A DNA stretch of 64,000 nt, from the NCBI GenBank assembly GCA_964368445.1, contig CAYJAY010000011.1, positions 1 through 64,000 on the forward strand, in the 5' to 3' direction. The stretch is from CAYJAY01 sp964368445 (GTDB lineage: Bacteria; Bacillota; Clostridia; Oscillospirales; Ruminococcaceae). The notes beneath the pieces are model-generated. The model saw only the letters and a program-made list of their open reading frames with translations, was not told the origin of the DNA and made no database searches. This document shows positions 7,408-15,673 of this stretch, piece after piece. The first letter of the stretch is position 1. The number at the start of each line of letters is the position of its first letter. Made by a program: the position numbers and the translations under genes.

Positions 7408-7604
7408 TGAAAGCGTCTGAAATTCGTAAGCTGTCGGCAAAAGAACAAGAGCAAAAATTAAAAGACCTTAAGCAAGAGCTTTTCAATCTTCGCTTCCAAC
7501 ATGCCATCAACCAGCTTGAAAATCCGTTGAGGATTAAAGAAGTTAAACATGATATCGCTCGTATCAAAACGGTTATGAGCGAAATTGCAAAGAGCGCTGA
7601 ATGA
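7407..7604 (+). CDS. rpmC: 50S ribosomal protein L29
   Basis: L29 (65 residues), an all-helical protein beside L23 at the tunnel exit. The family pattern MKASEIRKLS, LKQELFNLRFQ and the NPLRIKEVKHDIARIKT segment are clear. It overlaps rplP by one base and precedes rpsQ by 19 bp. Confidence 0.97.
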   Translation: MKASEIRKLSAKEQEQKLKDLKQELFNLRFQHAINQLENPLRIKEVKHDIARIKTVMSEIAKSAE

Positions 7605-7623
7605 GCGGGAAGGAGATACGAAA

Positions 7624-7881
7624 ATGACTGAACGTAATTTAAGAAAAACCCGCATAGGCAACGTTGTCAGCGATAAGATGGATAAAACCATCGTGGTTGC
7701 TATTCAAGACAGTATTGCGCATCCTCTTTACAAAAAGATCATTAAACGCACTGTTAAATTTAAAGCACACGATGAAAACAACGAATGCCGTGTGGGAGAC
7801 CGTGTTGAGATAACCGAAACACGCCCTCTTTCAAAGGACAAACGTTGGAGATTATCTAAAATTATTGAGAAAGCTAAATAA
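7624..7881 (+). CDS. rpsQ: 30S ribosomal protein S17
   Basis: S17 (85 residues) is a primary 16S rRNA-binding protein with an OB fold. The reading frame is open further upstream, but the ATG at 7624 with GAAGGAGAT seven bases before it gives the usual start (MTERNLRKTRIGNVVSDK). Conserved MDKTIVV and RPLSKDKRW motifs follow. Confidence 0.97.
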   Translation: MTERNLRKTRIGNVVSDKMDKTIVVAIQDSIAHPLYKKIIKRTVKFKAHDENNECRVGDRVEITETRPLSKDKRWRLSKIIEKAK

Positions 7882-7910
7882 GCTTTTAAGCTTGAAAGGA
7901 GGACGCTTCT

Positions 7911-8279
7911 GTGGTACAGATGCAAACCTACCTCAAGGTAGCTGACAATACCGGCGCAAAAGAAATTATGTGTATTCGCGTGTTGGGAGGCTCCCGCAAG
8001 AGGTATGCCAATATTGGCGATGTAATCGTAGCATCGGTCAAAAAAGCCGCACCGGGTGGTACGGTCAAAAAGGGCGATGTTGTTAAATGTGTAGTCGTTC
8101 GCAGCAAAAAGGGTGTTCGCCGTGATGATGGTAGTTATATCCGTTTTGATGAAAACGCAGCAGTAATTATTAAGGAAGACAAGAACCCAATCGGAACCCG
8201 TATCTTCGGACCGGTTGCAAGAGAGCTTCGCGAAAAGGAATATCTTAAAATCCTATCGCTTGCTCCCGAAGTTCTTTAG
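7911..8279 (+). CDS. rplN: 50S ribosomal protein L14
   Basis: L14 (122 residues) lies at the subunit interface and is the docking site of silencing factor RsfS in other bacteria. The start is a GTG at 7911 behind GAAAGGAGGAC; the next ATG, three codons on, would have a poorer distance. Conserved LKVADNTGAKE and NPIGTRIFGPVARELR are present. Confidence 0.97.
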   Translation: MVQMQTYLKVADNTGAKEIMCIRVLGGSRKRYANIGDVIVASVKKAAPGGTVKKGDVVKCVVVRSKKGVRRDDGSYIRFDENAAVIIKEDKNPIGTRIFGPVARELREKEYLKILSLAPEVL

Positions 8280-8297
8280 TGGAGGAGAGTATAAAAA

Positions 8298-8645
8298 ATG
8301 AATAAACTCCATGTTAAAACAGGCGACCTCGTCATGATAATGTCGGGACGCAAAAAAGATGACAAAAAACAAGACGATAAAAAGCGCATAGGCAAAATTC
8401 TTGAAGTTTCGCCCAAAGAAGGCAAAGTTATCGTCGAAGGCCAAAACATGGTCACAAAACACGTTAAACCCAGAAAACAAGGGCAAGCAGGCGGTTTGGT
8501 TCAAGTTGAAGCTCCGCTTTATGCAAGCAAAGTTATGCCCATCTGCCCGAAATGTGACAAACCGACAAGGGTTGGACACACGGTTGGAAAAGATGGAAAA
8601 AAAGTAAGAACATGCCGCAAATGCGGTGCATCGTTCAATAATTAG
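8298..8645 (+). CDS. rplX: 50S ribosomal protein L24 with zinc ribbon
   Basis: L24 (115 residues) starts large-subunit assembly. A KOW motif (DLVMIMSGRKKDDKK, about residues 8-22) is interrupted by a lysine/aspartate-rich stretch, and the C-terminus carries a CPKC ... CRKC pair typical of the zinc-binding form of L24 in Clostridia. GGAGGAGAG precedes the ATG. The end of the gene holds the ribosome site of rplE. Confidence 0.97.
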   Translation: MNKLHVKTGDLVMIMSGRKKDDKKQDDKKRIGKILEVSPKEGKVIVEGQNMVTKHVKPRKQGQAGGLVQVEAPLYASKVMPICPKCDKPTRVGHTVGKDGKKVRTCRKCGASFNN

Positions 8646-8658
8646 GAGGATTGTTAAA

Positions 8659-9198
8659 ATGGCGAGAATTAAAGAGCTTTATACAAAAGAAATTGCTCCC
8701 GCTCTAATGAAACAATTTTCTTATAAGAGCGTGATGCAGATCCCGAAACTCGATAAGATAGTTGTTAACGTCGCAAGCGGCGAAGCAAAAGACAACGCCA
8801 AAATGATGGAAGCTATTGTGTCGGATCTCGGAAAAATTACAGGACAAAAGGCCATGGTACGCAACGCGAAAAAATCCGTTGCAAACTTCAAACTTCGTGA
8901 GGGCATGCCGGTTGGTGCGAAGGTAACTCTTCGTGGTGACCAAATGTATGAGTTCCTTGACAGATTGTTCAACGTTGCGCTTCCGCGTGTACGTGACTTT
9001 CGTGGAATAAGCGCAGACAGCTTTGACGGAAGAGGCAACTATGCCCTAGGTCTTAAAGAACAACTTATCTTTCCCGAAATTGATTACGATAAAATCGATA
9101 AAATTCGCGGAATGGATATAGTATTCGTAACAACGGCAAAAACCGATGAAGAAGCAAAAGCTTTGCTTTCTCTTCTCGGCGCACCGTTCGTCAGTTAA
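8659..9198 (+). CDS. rplE: 50S ribosomal protein L5
   Basis: L5 (179 residues) binds 5S rRNA in the central protuberance. The frame is open upstream into rplX, but the ATG at 8659 with TTAGGAGGATT ahead gives the normal start MARIKELYTKEIAP. The motifs KLREGMPVGAKVTLRG and FPEIDYDKIDK are intact. Thirteen bases separate it from the rplX stop. Confidence 0.97.
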   Translation: MARIKELYTKEIAPALMKQFSYKSVMQIPKLDKIVVNVASGEAKDNAKMMEAIVSDLGKITGQKAMVRNAKKSVANFKLREGMPVGAKVTLRGDQMYEFLDRLFNVALPRVRDFRGISADSFDGRGNYALGLKEQLIFPEIDYDKIDKIRGMDIVFVTTAKTDEEAKALLSLLGAPFVS

Positions 9199-9215
9199 GG
9201 GGAGGAAAGAGAGTT

Positions 9216-9401
9216 ATGGCAAAAACTTCAATGAAAGTTAAGCAACAAAGAGAAGCAAAATTCTCTACACGTGCTTACAACAGATGTAAACTCTGTGGAA
9301 GACCCCACGCATATCTCAGAAAATACGGAATATGCCGTATCTGCTTCAGGGAACTCGCGTACAAAGGCGAAATTCCTGGCGTAAGAAAAGCAAGCTGGTA
9401 A
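9216..9401 (+). CDS. rpsZ: 30S ribosomal protein S14 type Z
   Basis: The 61-residue, zinc-binding form of S14. Two CxxC pairs (CKLC and CRIC) coordinate zinc, and the RKYGICRICFRELA core is typical. The zinc form sits in the main operon, as in most Firmicutes; a zinc-free paralogue, if any, lies elsewhere. GGGGAGGAAAG precedes the ATG. Confidence 0.97.
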   Translation: MAKTSMKVKQQREAKFSTRAYNRCKLCGRPHAYLRKYGICRICFRELAYKGEIPGVRKASW

Positions 9402-9417
9402 GGGAGGACATGAAAAA

Positions 9418-9816
9418 ATGCATATAACAGATCCTATTGCCGACCTGCTCACACGTGTTCGTAACGCAGGAAGTGCAAAACACGAAACGGTTGATATTCC
9501 GGCGTCCAACATGAAAAAAGCTATTGCTAAAATTCTTGTTGACGAAGGATATGTCAAAGGAATGCAGGTCATAGAGGATAACATTCAAGGTGTTATCAGA
9601 TTAACTTTAAAATACAACGAAGACCGCACATCGGCAATTTCGGGACTTCGCAGGATCTCAAGACCCGGTCTTAGAACCTATGCAAGTTGCGAAAAAATGC
9701 CCAAAGTTCTTAAAGGGCTAGGCATTGCTATCGTGTCAACTCCGCAAGGCGTTATGACAGATAAGCAAGCTCGCAGACAAAATGTCGGCGGCGAAGTGCT
9801 CGCTTTTGTGTGGTAG
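9418..9816 (+). CDS. rpsH: 30S ribosomal protein S8
   Basis: S8 (132 residues) binds helix 21 of 16S rRNA early in assembly. It begins MHITDPIADLLTRVRNA and ends with the conserved TPQGVMTDKQARRQNVGGEVLAFVW. In enterobacteria S8 represses the spc operon; no such site was recognised here. GGGAGGACATG lies ahead of the start; rplF follows after 12 bp. Confidence 0.97.
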   Translation: MHITDPIADLLTRVRNAGSAKHETVDIPASNMKKAIAKILVDEGYVKGMQVIEDNIQGVIRLTLKYNEDRTSAISGLRRISRPGLRTYASCEKMPKVLKGLGIAIVSTPQGVMTDKQARRQNVGGEVLAFVW

Positions 9817-9828
9817 GGGGAATAAAAC

Positions 9829-10371
9829 ATGTCGAGAATTGGTAGAAAACCGATAGTTATTCCTGCGGGCGTCGACGTTAAAATCGAAGACAGAACCGTG
9901 ACGGTTAAAGGACCGAAAGGCGAACTTTCGTACACCTATAATCCCGGAATGATTGTTAAAATGGAAGACGGACAACTTTTGGTTGACAAACCGTCTGAAG
10001 ATAAGGTATACCGTGCGCTTCACGGGTTGACACGCACCCTTATCGGCAACATGGTTATCGGAGTAACCGATGGGTTCTCTAAAGAACTCGAAGTTCAAGG
10101 AATCGGCTATCGTGCCGCTAAACAAGGAAAAGACCTTGTTATGAACCTTGGATATTCACATCAAGTTATCGTAGCCGATACTGATGAAATCACAACCGAA
10201 GTTCCGGCTCCGAACAGAATTATTGTTCACGGAATTGATAAGCAAAAAGTTGGTCAGTTTGCTTCCGAAATCAGAGGTAAACGTCCGCCCGAACCTTACA
10301 AAGGCAAAGGCATACGTTATCTTGGCGAATATGTCATCCGTAAGGAAGGCAAAGCCGGTAAAGGTAAATAG
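9829..10371 (+). CDS. rplF: 50S ribosomal protein L6
   Basis: L6 (180 residues) consists of two similar alpha/beta domains and lies near the factor-binding site. The start MSRIGRKPIVIPAGV and the C-terminal signature RPPEPYKGKGIRYLGEYV are present. GGGGGAAT precedes the ATG. Confidence 0.98.
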   Translation: MSRIGRKPIVIPAGVDVKIEDRTVTVKGPKGELSYTYNPGMIVKMEDGQLLVDKPSEDKVYRALHGLTRTLIGNMVIGVTDGFSKELEVQGIGYRAAKQGKDLVMNLGYSHQVIVADTDEITTEVPAPNRIIVHGIDKQKVGQFASEIRGKRPPEPYKGKGIRYLGEYVIRKEGKAGKGK

Positions 10372-10387
10372 GAGAGGAGCTTAAAAA

Positions 10388-10747
10388 ATGATAAACAAAA
10401 AAGACAGCAATAAACAACGTCTTATGAGACATCGCCGTGTTCGCGGAAAAATCAGCGGAACAGCCGAGTGTCCGAGACTTAACGTTTTCCGCTCCTCGAA
10501 ACACATCTATGCACAGATCATTGATGATGTTAAAGGTGTTACACTTTGTGCGGCTTCGACAATGGAAACCTCTTTCAGCGGTGCCACAGGCAACGCAGAA
10601 GCGGCTAAAAAAGTCGGCCAAATGATTGCGGAAAAAGCACTTAAATTAAAAATCGAAACCGTTGTGTTTGATCGCGGCGGCTACATCTACCACGGTCGCG
10701 TTAAAGCCCTTGCAGAAGGTGCTCGCGACGGCGGACTGAAATTTTAA
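10388..10747 (+). CDS. rplR: 50S ribosomal protein L18
   Basis: L18 (119 residues) delivers 5S rRNA to the large subunit together with L5. The core PRLNVFRSSKHIYAQIIDD and the end DRGGYIYHGRVKALAEGAR are conserved. GGAGAGGAGC lies before the ATG. rpsE follows after 15 bp. Confidence 0.97.
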   Translation: MINKKDSNKQRLMRHRRVRGKISGTAECPRLNVFRSSKHIYAQIIDDVKGVTLCAASTMETSFSGATGNAEAAKKVGQMIAEKALKLKIETVVFDRGGYIYHGRVKALAEGARDGGLKF

Positions 10748-10762
10748 GGGAGGTACGGGATT

Positions 10763-11266
10763 TTGGATAGAATTGATGCTTCAACGCTCGACCTTAAAGA
10801 AAAGGTTGTTGCGATAAACCGTGTTTCAAAAACCGTTAAAGGCGGACGTATTTTCAAGTTTGCCGCTCTCGTAGTAGTCGGTGACGGCAACGGAGTTGTC
10901 GGTTTTGGTCTCGGTAAGGCGGGCGAGGTGCCGGAAGCTATTCGTAAAGGCATCGAAGACGCAAGAAAAAATGTAATAAAAATTTCCCTTAGGGGAACAA
11001 CAATACCACACGAAGTTGTAGGAAAGTTCGGCGCAGGTCGTGTGCTTTTGAAACCTGCTGCTCAAGGTACAGGCGTTATCGCCGGTGGTGCGGTTCGTGC
11101 GGTTGTAGAGGTTGCGGGAATAAAAGATATCAGAACGAAATCTTTGCGTTCCAACAATCCTTGCAACGTTGTTTCGGCAACAATAGAAGGTCTTAAATCG
11201 CTTAGAACTCTTGAACAAGTTTCGGCAGTTCGCGGAAAAGACCCGAAAGAAATAATAGGCAAATAG
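10763..11266 (+). CDS. rpsE: 30S ribosomal protein S5
   Basis: S5 (167 residues) is involved in decoding fidelity and the mRNA entry helicase. The double-stranded-RNA-binding N-domain (KTVKGGRIFKFAALVVVGD) and the LKPAAQGTGVIAGGAVRAV segment are present. The start is TTG at 10763 behind GGGAGGTACG; no in-frame ATG stands nearby. Confidence 0.96.
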   Translation: MDRIDASTLDLKEKVVAINRVSKTVKGGRIFKFAALVVVGDGNGVVGFGLGKAGEVPEAIRKGIEDARKNVIKISLRGTTIPHEVVGKFGAGRVLLKPAAQGTGVIAGGAVRAVVEVAGIKDIRTKSLRSNNPCNVVSATIEGLKSLRTLEQVSAVRGKDPKEIIGK

Positions 11267-11279
11267 GAGGTCGCGAAAA

Positions 11280-11804
11280 ATGGCAGAGAAAAAAGAAACC
11301 GTAGCAGCTGTAGAAGCAGCGGAAAAACCAAAAGCAGAGAAAAAAGCGGCCGCTAAGCCTGCGGCAACCAAGAAAGCCGCAACAGCAAAATCAACGGCAG
11401 CAAAATCTGTTGCAAAAGAAGCTGGCGAGAAAAAACCGGCAGCAAAGAAAACAACAGCAAAATCGACCGATAAACCTGCGGAGAAAAAAGCTCCGGCAAA
11501 GAAAGCGACGGCTACAAAAGCTGAAGCTAAACCTGCGGCTACAAAAACTGCTTCTAAAGCAGCTAAAACGGAAGATGTTGCAGTAGCAGCGTCGACCAAA
11601 GTAGCTTCGAAACCGGCGGCAAAGAAAACCACAGGAATAACGGTTAAATTAACACGTAGTTTGGCGGGCAGAAGCGACAGCCAAATTGCAACAGCTAAAT
11701 CACTCGGTCTTCGCAGAATCGGAGATTCTTCGGTTCAGCCGGACAACGCCGCTACCAATGGAAAGCTTAAAAAGATTTCCCATATGGTAGAGGTTACAAG
11801 ATAA
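11280..11804 (+). CDS. rpmD: 50S ribosomal protein L30 with long Lys/Ala-rich N-terminal extension
   Basis: L30 is normally about 58-60 residues; this product has 174. Residues ~118-174 are a normal L30 domain (GITVKLTRSLAGR, then SLGLRRIGDS and the VQPDNAATNGKLKKISHMV end). Residues 1-117 are nearly only Lys, Ala, Thr, Pro and Glu with AKKA, KPAA and AEKK repeats, like the tail of histone H1-type proteins. The ribosome site (GGAGGTCGC, eight bases before the ATG) and the lack of any good start near residue 118 say that the extension is translated. Low-complexity tails occur on some r-proteins of Clostridia and Actinobacteria; the role is unknown. Confidence 0.92.
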   Translation: MAEKKETVAAVEAAEKPKAEKKAAAKPAATKKAATAKSTAAKSVAKEAGEKKPAAKKTTAKSTDKPAEKKAPAKKATATKAEAKPAATKTASKAAKTEDVAVAASTKVASKPAAKKTTGITVKLTRSLAGRSDSQIATAKSLGLRRIGDSSVQPDNAATNGKLKKISHMVEVTR

Positions 11805-11822
11805 AGGTAGGAGGAAAACAAA

Positions 11823-12263
11823 ATGAAACTCCATGAACTTTCCCCCGCCGCCGGCGCTACTAAAAAAGCAAAGCGCAAAGGCCGCGGTGCGGGTTCCGGA
11901 AACGGCAAAACCGCCGGTTACGGACATAAAGGTCAGCTTGCCCGTTCGGGTCACAAGCCGGCATACTTCGAGGGTGGACAATTGCCTTTGGCACGTCGTT
12001 TGCCTAAACGCGGATTCAACAACATCTTCGCAACAATCTATGCAGAGGTAAAAATCTCTGATTTGAACGAAAGATTTGCGGACGGTGCAACGGTTGATAC
12101 GCAAGCGTTAATAGATTCCGGCTTGATTAAAAAGACTTTGGATGGGGTAAAAGTGCTCGGCAACGGGGAACTCAACAAAAAGCTAACCGTTAAAGTTAAA
12201 GCATTCACAGCTTCCGCTAAAGAAAAAATCGAAAAAGCCGGAGGAACAGCGGAGGTAGTATAA
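11823..12263 (+). CDS. rplO: 50S ribosomal protein L15
   Basis: L15 (146 residues) is a late-assembly protein. The glycine-rich N-terminal extension RGAGSGNGKTAGYGHKGQ and the LPLARRLPKRGFNN motif are typical. TAGGAGGAAAAC precedes the start, and secY begins three bases after the stop. Confidence 0.97.
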   Translation: MKLHELSPAAGATKKAKRKGRGAGSGNGKTAGYGHKGQLARSGHKPAYFEGGQLPLARRLPKRGFNNIFATIYAEVKISDLNERFADGATVDTQALIDSGLIKKTLDGVKVLGNGELNKKLTVKVKAFTASAKEKIEKAGGTAEVV

Positions 12264-12266
12264 TTT

Positions 12267-13595
12267 ATGTTTCAGACTTTCAGAAACGCTTGGAAGATTG
12301 ATGATCTTCGCAAAAAGATTATATTTACTCTGATGATACTCTTGATTTTTCGCCTTGGTGCGGCAATTCCTGTTCCGTTCATCGATGCAGACGCTTTGGC
12401 GGCAAGCTCGATAAACTCGGAAGGAACTATATTTGAATTTTTCAATCTAATGACGGGCGGCGCTTTCTCGATGGCAACATTGTTTGCGCTTTCGGTTCAA
12501 CCCTACATCAACGCCTCGATTATCTTAAACCTTCTCCAAGTTGTCATTCCGGCACTTGAAAGAATGGCTAAAGAGGGGGAAGAGGGAAGAAAGAAGATTC
12601 AAAAAATCACAAGATATTCGTCGATAGGCCTTGCGGTCTTGTTGGCGATAACCTACTTCGTTTTCCTTAGTAACCAAGGTGCGATAATGTACACAACCGG
12701 CTTTGAAGGTTTCTTTGCCGCTTTGGTTATTATAGTAACGCTAACGGCGGGCGCATGTTTGCTTATGTGGCTTGGTGAACAAATCGATGCAAAAGGTATC
12801 GGAAACGGTATTTCGCTTTTGATCTTCACCGGTATCATAGCAAGCCTTACAACCGCTATGGCACAGTTCGCTCAATACTTCCAAATGGCTCTCGGAACAT
12901 ACGAACCGTTCCCCGGGCTTGCGGTTGAAGCAAAACCATGGTATTTTGCGGTTCTCCCGATAATTATACTTCTTTTTGCGGCTTCGTTTGTTATGATAAT
13001 CATAATGCACAACGCCGAGAGAAGAATACCCGTTCAATATGCAAAAAGGGTTGTCGGACGCAAGATGTATGGCGGAAACAACAGCCACATTCCTATAAAA
13101 GTAAATATGACAGGTGTTATACCGGTTATCTTTGCTTCGGCAATCCTCTCGGTTCCGGGAACTATCAGAGATTTGTTCCAGATAACCGAAGGTTTCTGGG
13201 GAGGTTTCCTCGGGTTGTTTTCACCGGACAGTTGGGGCTATGCGGCGCTTTATGCGCTTCTTATCGTAGCATTCAACTACTTCTATGTACAAATTCAGTA
13301 CAATCCGATCCAAATGGCGAACGACATGCGAAAAAATTCCGGCGGAATACCGGGAATTCGTCCCGGCAAACCAACTTCGGATTTTATCGCAAAAGTTATA
13401 TCAAAAATTACGTTAATCGGAGCTTTCTTCCTTGTTGTGGTTGCGACTCTTCCGATTATAATTACACAAGTAACAGGCATAAACATTGCGCTAGGCGGAA
13501 CCTCGGTTTTGATTATCGTAGGTGTTGCACTTGAGATTAACAACACTCTCGAGTCGTATATGTTGATGCGCCATCACAAAGGTTTCCTAGAGTAG
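12267..13595 (+). CDS. secY: Protein translocase subunit SecY
   Basis: SecY (442 residues, ten predicted transmembrane helices) is the channel of the SecYEG translocon. Recognisable features are the cytoplasmic N-terminus, the plug region after helix 1, the QPYINASIILNLLQ stretch of helix 2, the GNGISLLIFTGI segment, and the cytoplasmic loop NPIQMANDMRKNSGGIPGIRPG that contacts SecA and the ribosome. GGAGGTAG inside the end of rplO is its ribosome site. Confidence 0.98.
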   Translation: MFQTFRNAWKIDDLRKKIIFTLMILLIFRLGAAIPVPFIDADALAASSINSEGTIFEFFNLMTGGAFSMATLFALSVQPYINASIILNLLQVVIPALERMAKEGEEGRKKIQKITRYSSIGLAVLLAITYFVFLSNQGAIMYTTGFEGFFAALVIIVTLTAGACLLMWLGEQIDAKGIGNGISLLIFTGIIASLTTAMAQFAQYFQMALGTYEPFPGLAVEAKPWYFAVLPIIILLFAASFVMIIIMHNAERRIPVQYAKRVVGRKMYGGNNSHIPIKVNMTGVIPVIFASAILSVPGTIRDLFQITEGFWGGFLGLFSPDSWGYAALYALLIVAFNYFYVQIQYNPIQMANDMRKNSGGIPGIRPGKPTSDFIAKVISKITLIGAFFLVVVATLPIIITQVTGINIALGGTSVLIIVGVALEINNTLESYMLMRHHKGFLE

Positions 13596-13608
13596 GGGTT
13601 TAAAGAGT

Positions 13609-14241
13609 ATGAAGTTAATTTTGCTCGGAAGTCCGGGTGCGGGAAAGGGAACGCAAGCCGAAATTATAAGCGAACGTTTCTCGATTCCAATAATAAGCAC
13701 CGGAAACATAATGCGTGAAGAAATTAAAAATCAAACCGAGCTCGGAACATTAGCCAAAAGCTACATCGATGAGGGTAAACTTGTACCTGATGACGTTGTT
13801 ATCGGAATTATAAACAACCGTCTTAACATGGCCGACTGTGCCGACGGATACATCCTAGACGGTGTACCGCGCACAGTTGCCCAAGCGAAAGCTTTAGATG
13901 AGATGGGCATATTGTTTGACAGGGTTATAAGCATCGAGGTTCCGGACGAAAATATTTTGGAACGAATGACCGGCAGAAGGGTTTGCCCCGATTGTGGAAA
14001 CAGTTATCACGTTGCACACAAAAAACCAAAGGTTGAAGGCATCTGTGACAGATGCAATGCAAAGGTTGTAACGCGTAACGACGATAAAGAAGAGACGGTC
14101 AAGGAAAGACTTCACGTATACCATGAGCTAACCGAACCGCTCAAGGACTATTACAAAAAACTTGGAAAGCTTAAAATAGTCGAAGGAGTCGGCGAAATAT
14201 CCGATGTTTCGAGAAGAGTTTTCCTTGCTATCGAAGGTTAA
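13609..14241 (+). CDS. adk: Adenylate kinase
   Basis: Adenylate kinase (210 residues) interconverts ATP + AMP and 2 ADP. The P-loop GSPGAGKGT lies at 7-15, the AMP-binding STGNIMRE and GVPRT motifs follow, and the LID domain (about 125-160) contains four cysteines (CPDC ... CDRC), the zinc-binding type common in Gram-positives. Its place between secY and map is the standard one. Confidence 0.98.
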   Translation: MKLILLGSPGAGKGTQAEIISERFSIPIISTGNIMREEIKNQTELGTLAKSYIDEGKLVPDDVVIGIINNRLNMADCADGYILDGVPRTVAQAKALDEMGILFDRVISIEVPDENILERMTGRRVCPDCGNSYHVAHKKPKVEGICDRCNAKVVTRNDDKEETVKERLHVYHELTEPLKDYYKKLGKLKIVEGVGEISDVSRRVFLAIEG

Positions 14242-14247
14242 CAACCT

Positions 14248-15009
14248 ATGGTAGTGTTAAAAACGGCGTCCCAGGTTGCTTTTATGAAGCAAGCCGGGGA
14301 GATATCCGCCGGAGCATTAATCGTCGCAAAAGATCATCTTAAAGTGGGCGCTTCCACCGCCGAAATCGATAGGTTGATCTGCGAATATATTAGGTCTTAT
14401 GGAGCTGAACCCTCGTTTTTAAACTACAACGGTTTTCCGGCCTCATCGTGCATTTCGATTAACGACGAGGTTATACACGGAATTCCAAGCAACCATCGCA
14501 AGATTAAGGACGGGGACATAGTCAGCATCGATGTGGGTGCGAAATATCGCGGCTATCACGGCGACAACGCGGCAACTTTTGAGGTAGGAAACGTTAGCGA
14601 ATTGGCAAAAAAGCTGGTTAAAGTTACACGCGAAAGCCTTGACAGAGCTGTTGCCGCCGCGGTAAAAGGTAATCGAATTGGTGACATTGGTTTTGCGGTG
14701 CAAAGCCATGTCGAACAAAACGGTTTTTCAGTAGTTCGCAACTACATCGGACACGGTCTCGGAAAAAAACTCCACGAAGCACCGGAAGTTCCAAACTACG
14801 GCACGGCGGGGCGGGGCATGCGCTTGGCTCCCGGCATGACGATAGCTATCGAGCCAATGGTGAACGCGGGGGGATTCGAGGTTGATGTTTTGGACGATGA
14901 CTGGACCGTTGTTACAAGCGACAAAAGTTTGTCCGCACATTTTGAGTATTCGATTGTCATAACAGAAAACGAGCCAATTATTTTAACACCTTGGCAGGAG
15001 GCTTTATGA
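14248..15009 (+). CDS. map: Methionine aminopeptidase, type I
   Basis: Removes the initiator methionine from nascent proteins (253 residues). The five metal ligands are recognisable: Asp in IDVGAKYRGYHGDNAATF (two), His in GHGLGKKLHE, Glu in IEPM and the last Glu near the C-terminus (FEYSIVITE). A short spacer follows adk. The stop codon overlaps the start of the next gene (ATGA), whose ribosome site GCAGGAGGC lies within map. Confidence 0.97.
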   Translation: MVVLKTASQVAFMKQAGEISAGALIVAKDHLKVGASTAEIDRLICEYIRSYGAEPSFLNYNGFPASSCISINDEVIHGIPSNHRKIKDGDIVSIDVGAKYRGYHGDNAATFEVGNVSELAKKLVKVTRESLDRAVAAAVKGNRIGDIGFAVQSHVEQNGFSVVRNYIGHGLGKKLHEAPEVPNYGTAGRGMRLAPGMTIAIEPMVNAGGFEVDVLDDDWTVVTSDKSLSAHFEYSIVITENEPIILTPWQEAL

Positions 15010-15254
15010 CAGAAATTCAAAAAGGAATGATGGTCTTTTCAAAAGCAGGACACGACAAAGGGCGCTTTTATGCAGTTGTCGATTTTGACGACACGTATGC
15101 TTATATAGCAGACGGCATGGAGCGAAAACTTAACAAACCGAAAAAAAAGAAGTTTATGCATTTAAGCTTTACTAAAACCGTGTTCAACCCACAAGATCTT
15201 GAAACCGACAATAAACTCAGAAAAGCGATTAAACTTCGTTTTTCGCAAGGCTAA
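15006..15254 (+). CDS. KOW-domain RNA-binding protein
   Basis: An 82-residue protein with a KOW/L14e-like N-terminus (GMMVFSKAGHDKGRFYAVV, residues ~6-24) and a basic KPKKKK patch in the middle. Small KOW proteins in exactly this place, between map and infA, are common in Clostridia and are annotated as KOW-domain RNA-binding or L14e/L6e/L27e-like proteins; their function is not established. The ATG at 15006, not the TTG 15 bp upstream, fits the GGAGGCTTT ribosome site. Confidence 0.88.
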   Translation: MTEIQKGMMVFSKAGHDKGRFYAVVDFDDTYAYIADGMERKLNKPKKKKFMHLSFTKTVFNPQDLETDNKLRKAIKLRFSQG

Positions 15255-15272
15255 CAAAAGGAGAACTGAAAC

Positions 15273-15491
15273 TTGTCTAAGGATGATGTTTTAGAAGTTG
15301 AAGGCATCGTTAAAGAGGTTTTACCAAACGCTTCGTTTTTGGTTGAACTCGAAAACGGTCATAAAATTCTCGCACATATTTCCGGAAAACTTCGTATGAA
15401 TTTTATCCGAATATTAGCGGGAGATAAAGTGACGGTTGAGATGTCTCCGTATGACCTTACAAAAGGTCGAATCACATGGCGTTCTAAATAA
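15273..15491 (+). CDS. infA: Translation initiation factor IF-1
   Basis: IF-1 (72 residues), an OB-fold protein that occupies the A site during initiation. The sequence VLEVEGIVKEVLPNASFLVE with SPYDLTKGRITWR at the end is typical. It starts with TTG at 15273, preceded by AAAAGGAGAAC. Confidence 0.97.
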   Translation: MSKDDVLEVEGIVKEVLPNASFLVELENGHKILAHISGKLRMNFIRILAGDKVTVEMSPYDLTKGRITWRSK

Positions 15492-15529
15492 CGCACAAAC
15501 AGTTTAAGCATTTCTTGGAGGTAAACATT

Positions 15530-15643
15530 ATGAAGGTGAGACCTTCCGTTAAACCTATCTGTGAAAAATGCAAGATAATTAAAAGACACGGTCGTGTTAT
15601 GGTTATCTGCATTAACCCGAAACATAAACAGCGCCAAGGTTAG
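15530..15643 (+). CDS. rpmJ: 50S ribosomal protein L36
   Basis: A 37-codon gene read directly from the sequence: it begins MKVRPSVKPICEKCKI and ends NPKHKQRQG. Three Cys and one His give the zinc-binding form of L36. CTTGGAGGTAAAC precedes the ATG. Its place between infA and rpsM is canonical. Confidence 0.96.
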   Translation: MKVRPSVKPICEKCKIIKRHGRVMVICINPKHKQRQG

Positions 15644-15673
15644 GCGCATAACATTTACCGGAGGTAATATTTA

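Noticed and set aside
8626..8658. Longer L5 with eleven extra residues
   Set aside because: The extension lies within rplX; the ATG at 8659 has the ribosome site and gives the standard length.
10826..11632. A 268-codon minus-strand frame opposite rpsE and the L30 tail
   Set aside because: Ala/Phe/Val-rich mirror of the Lys/Ala codons of the L30 tail; no ribosome site, and both plus-strand genes are certain.
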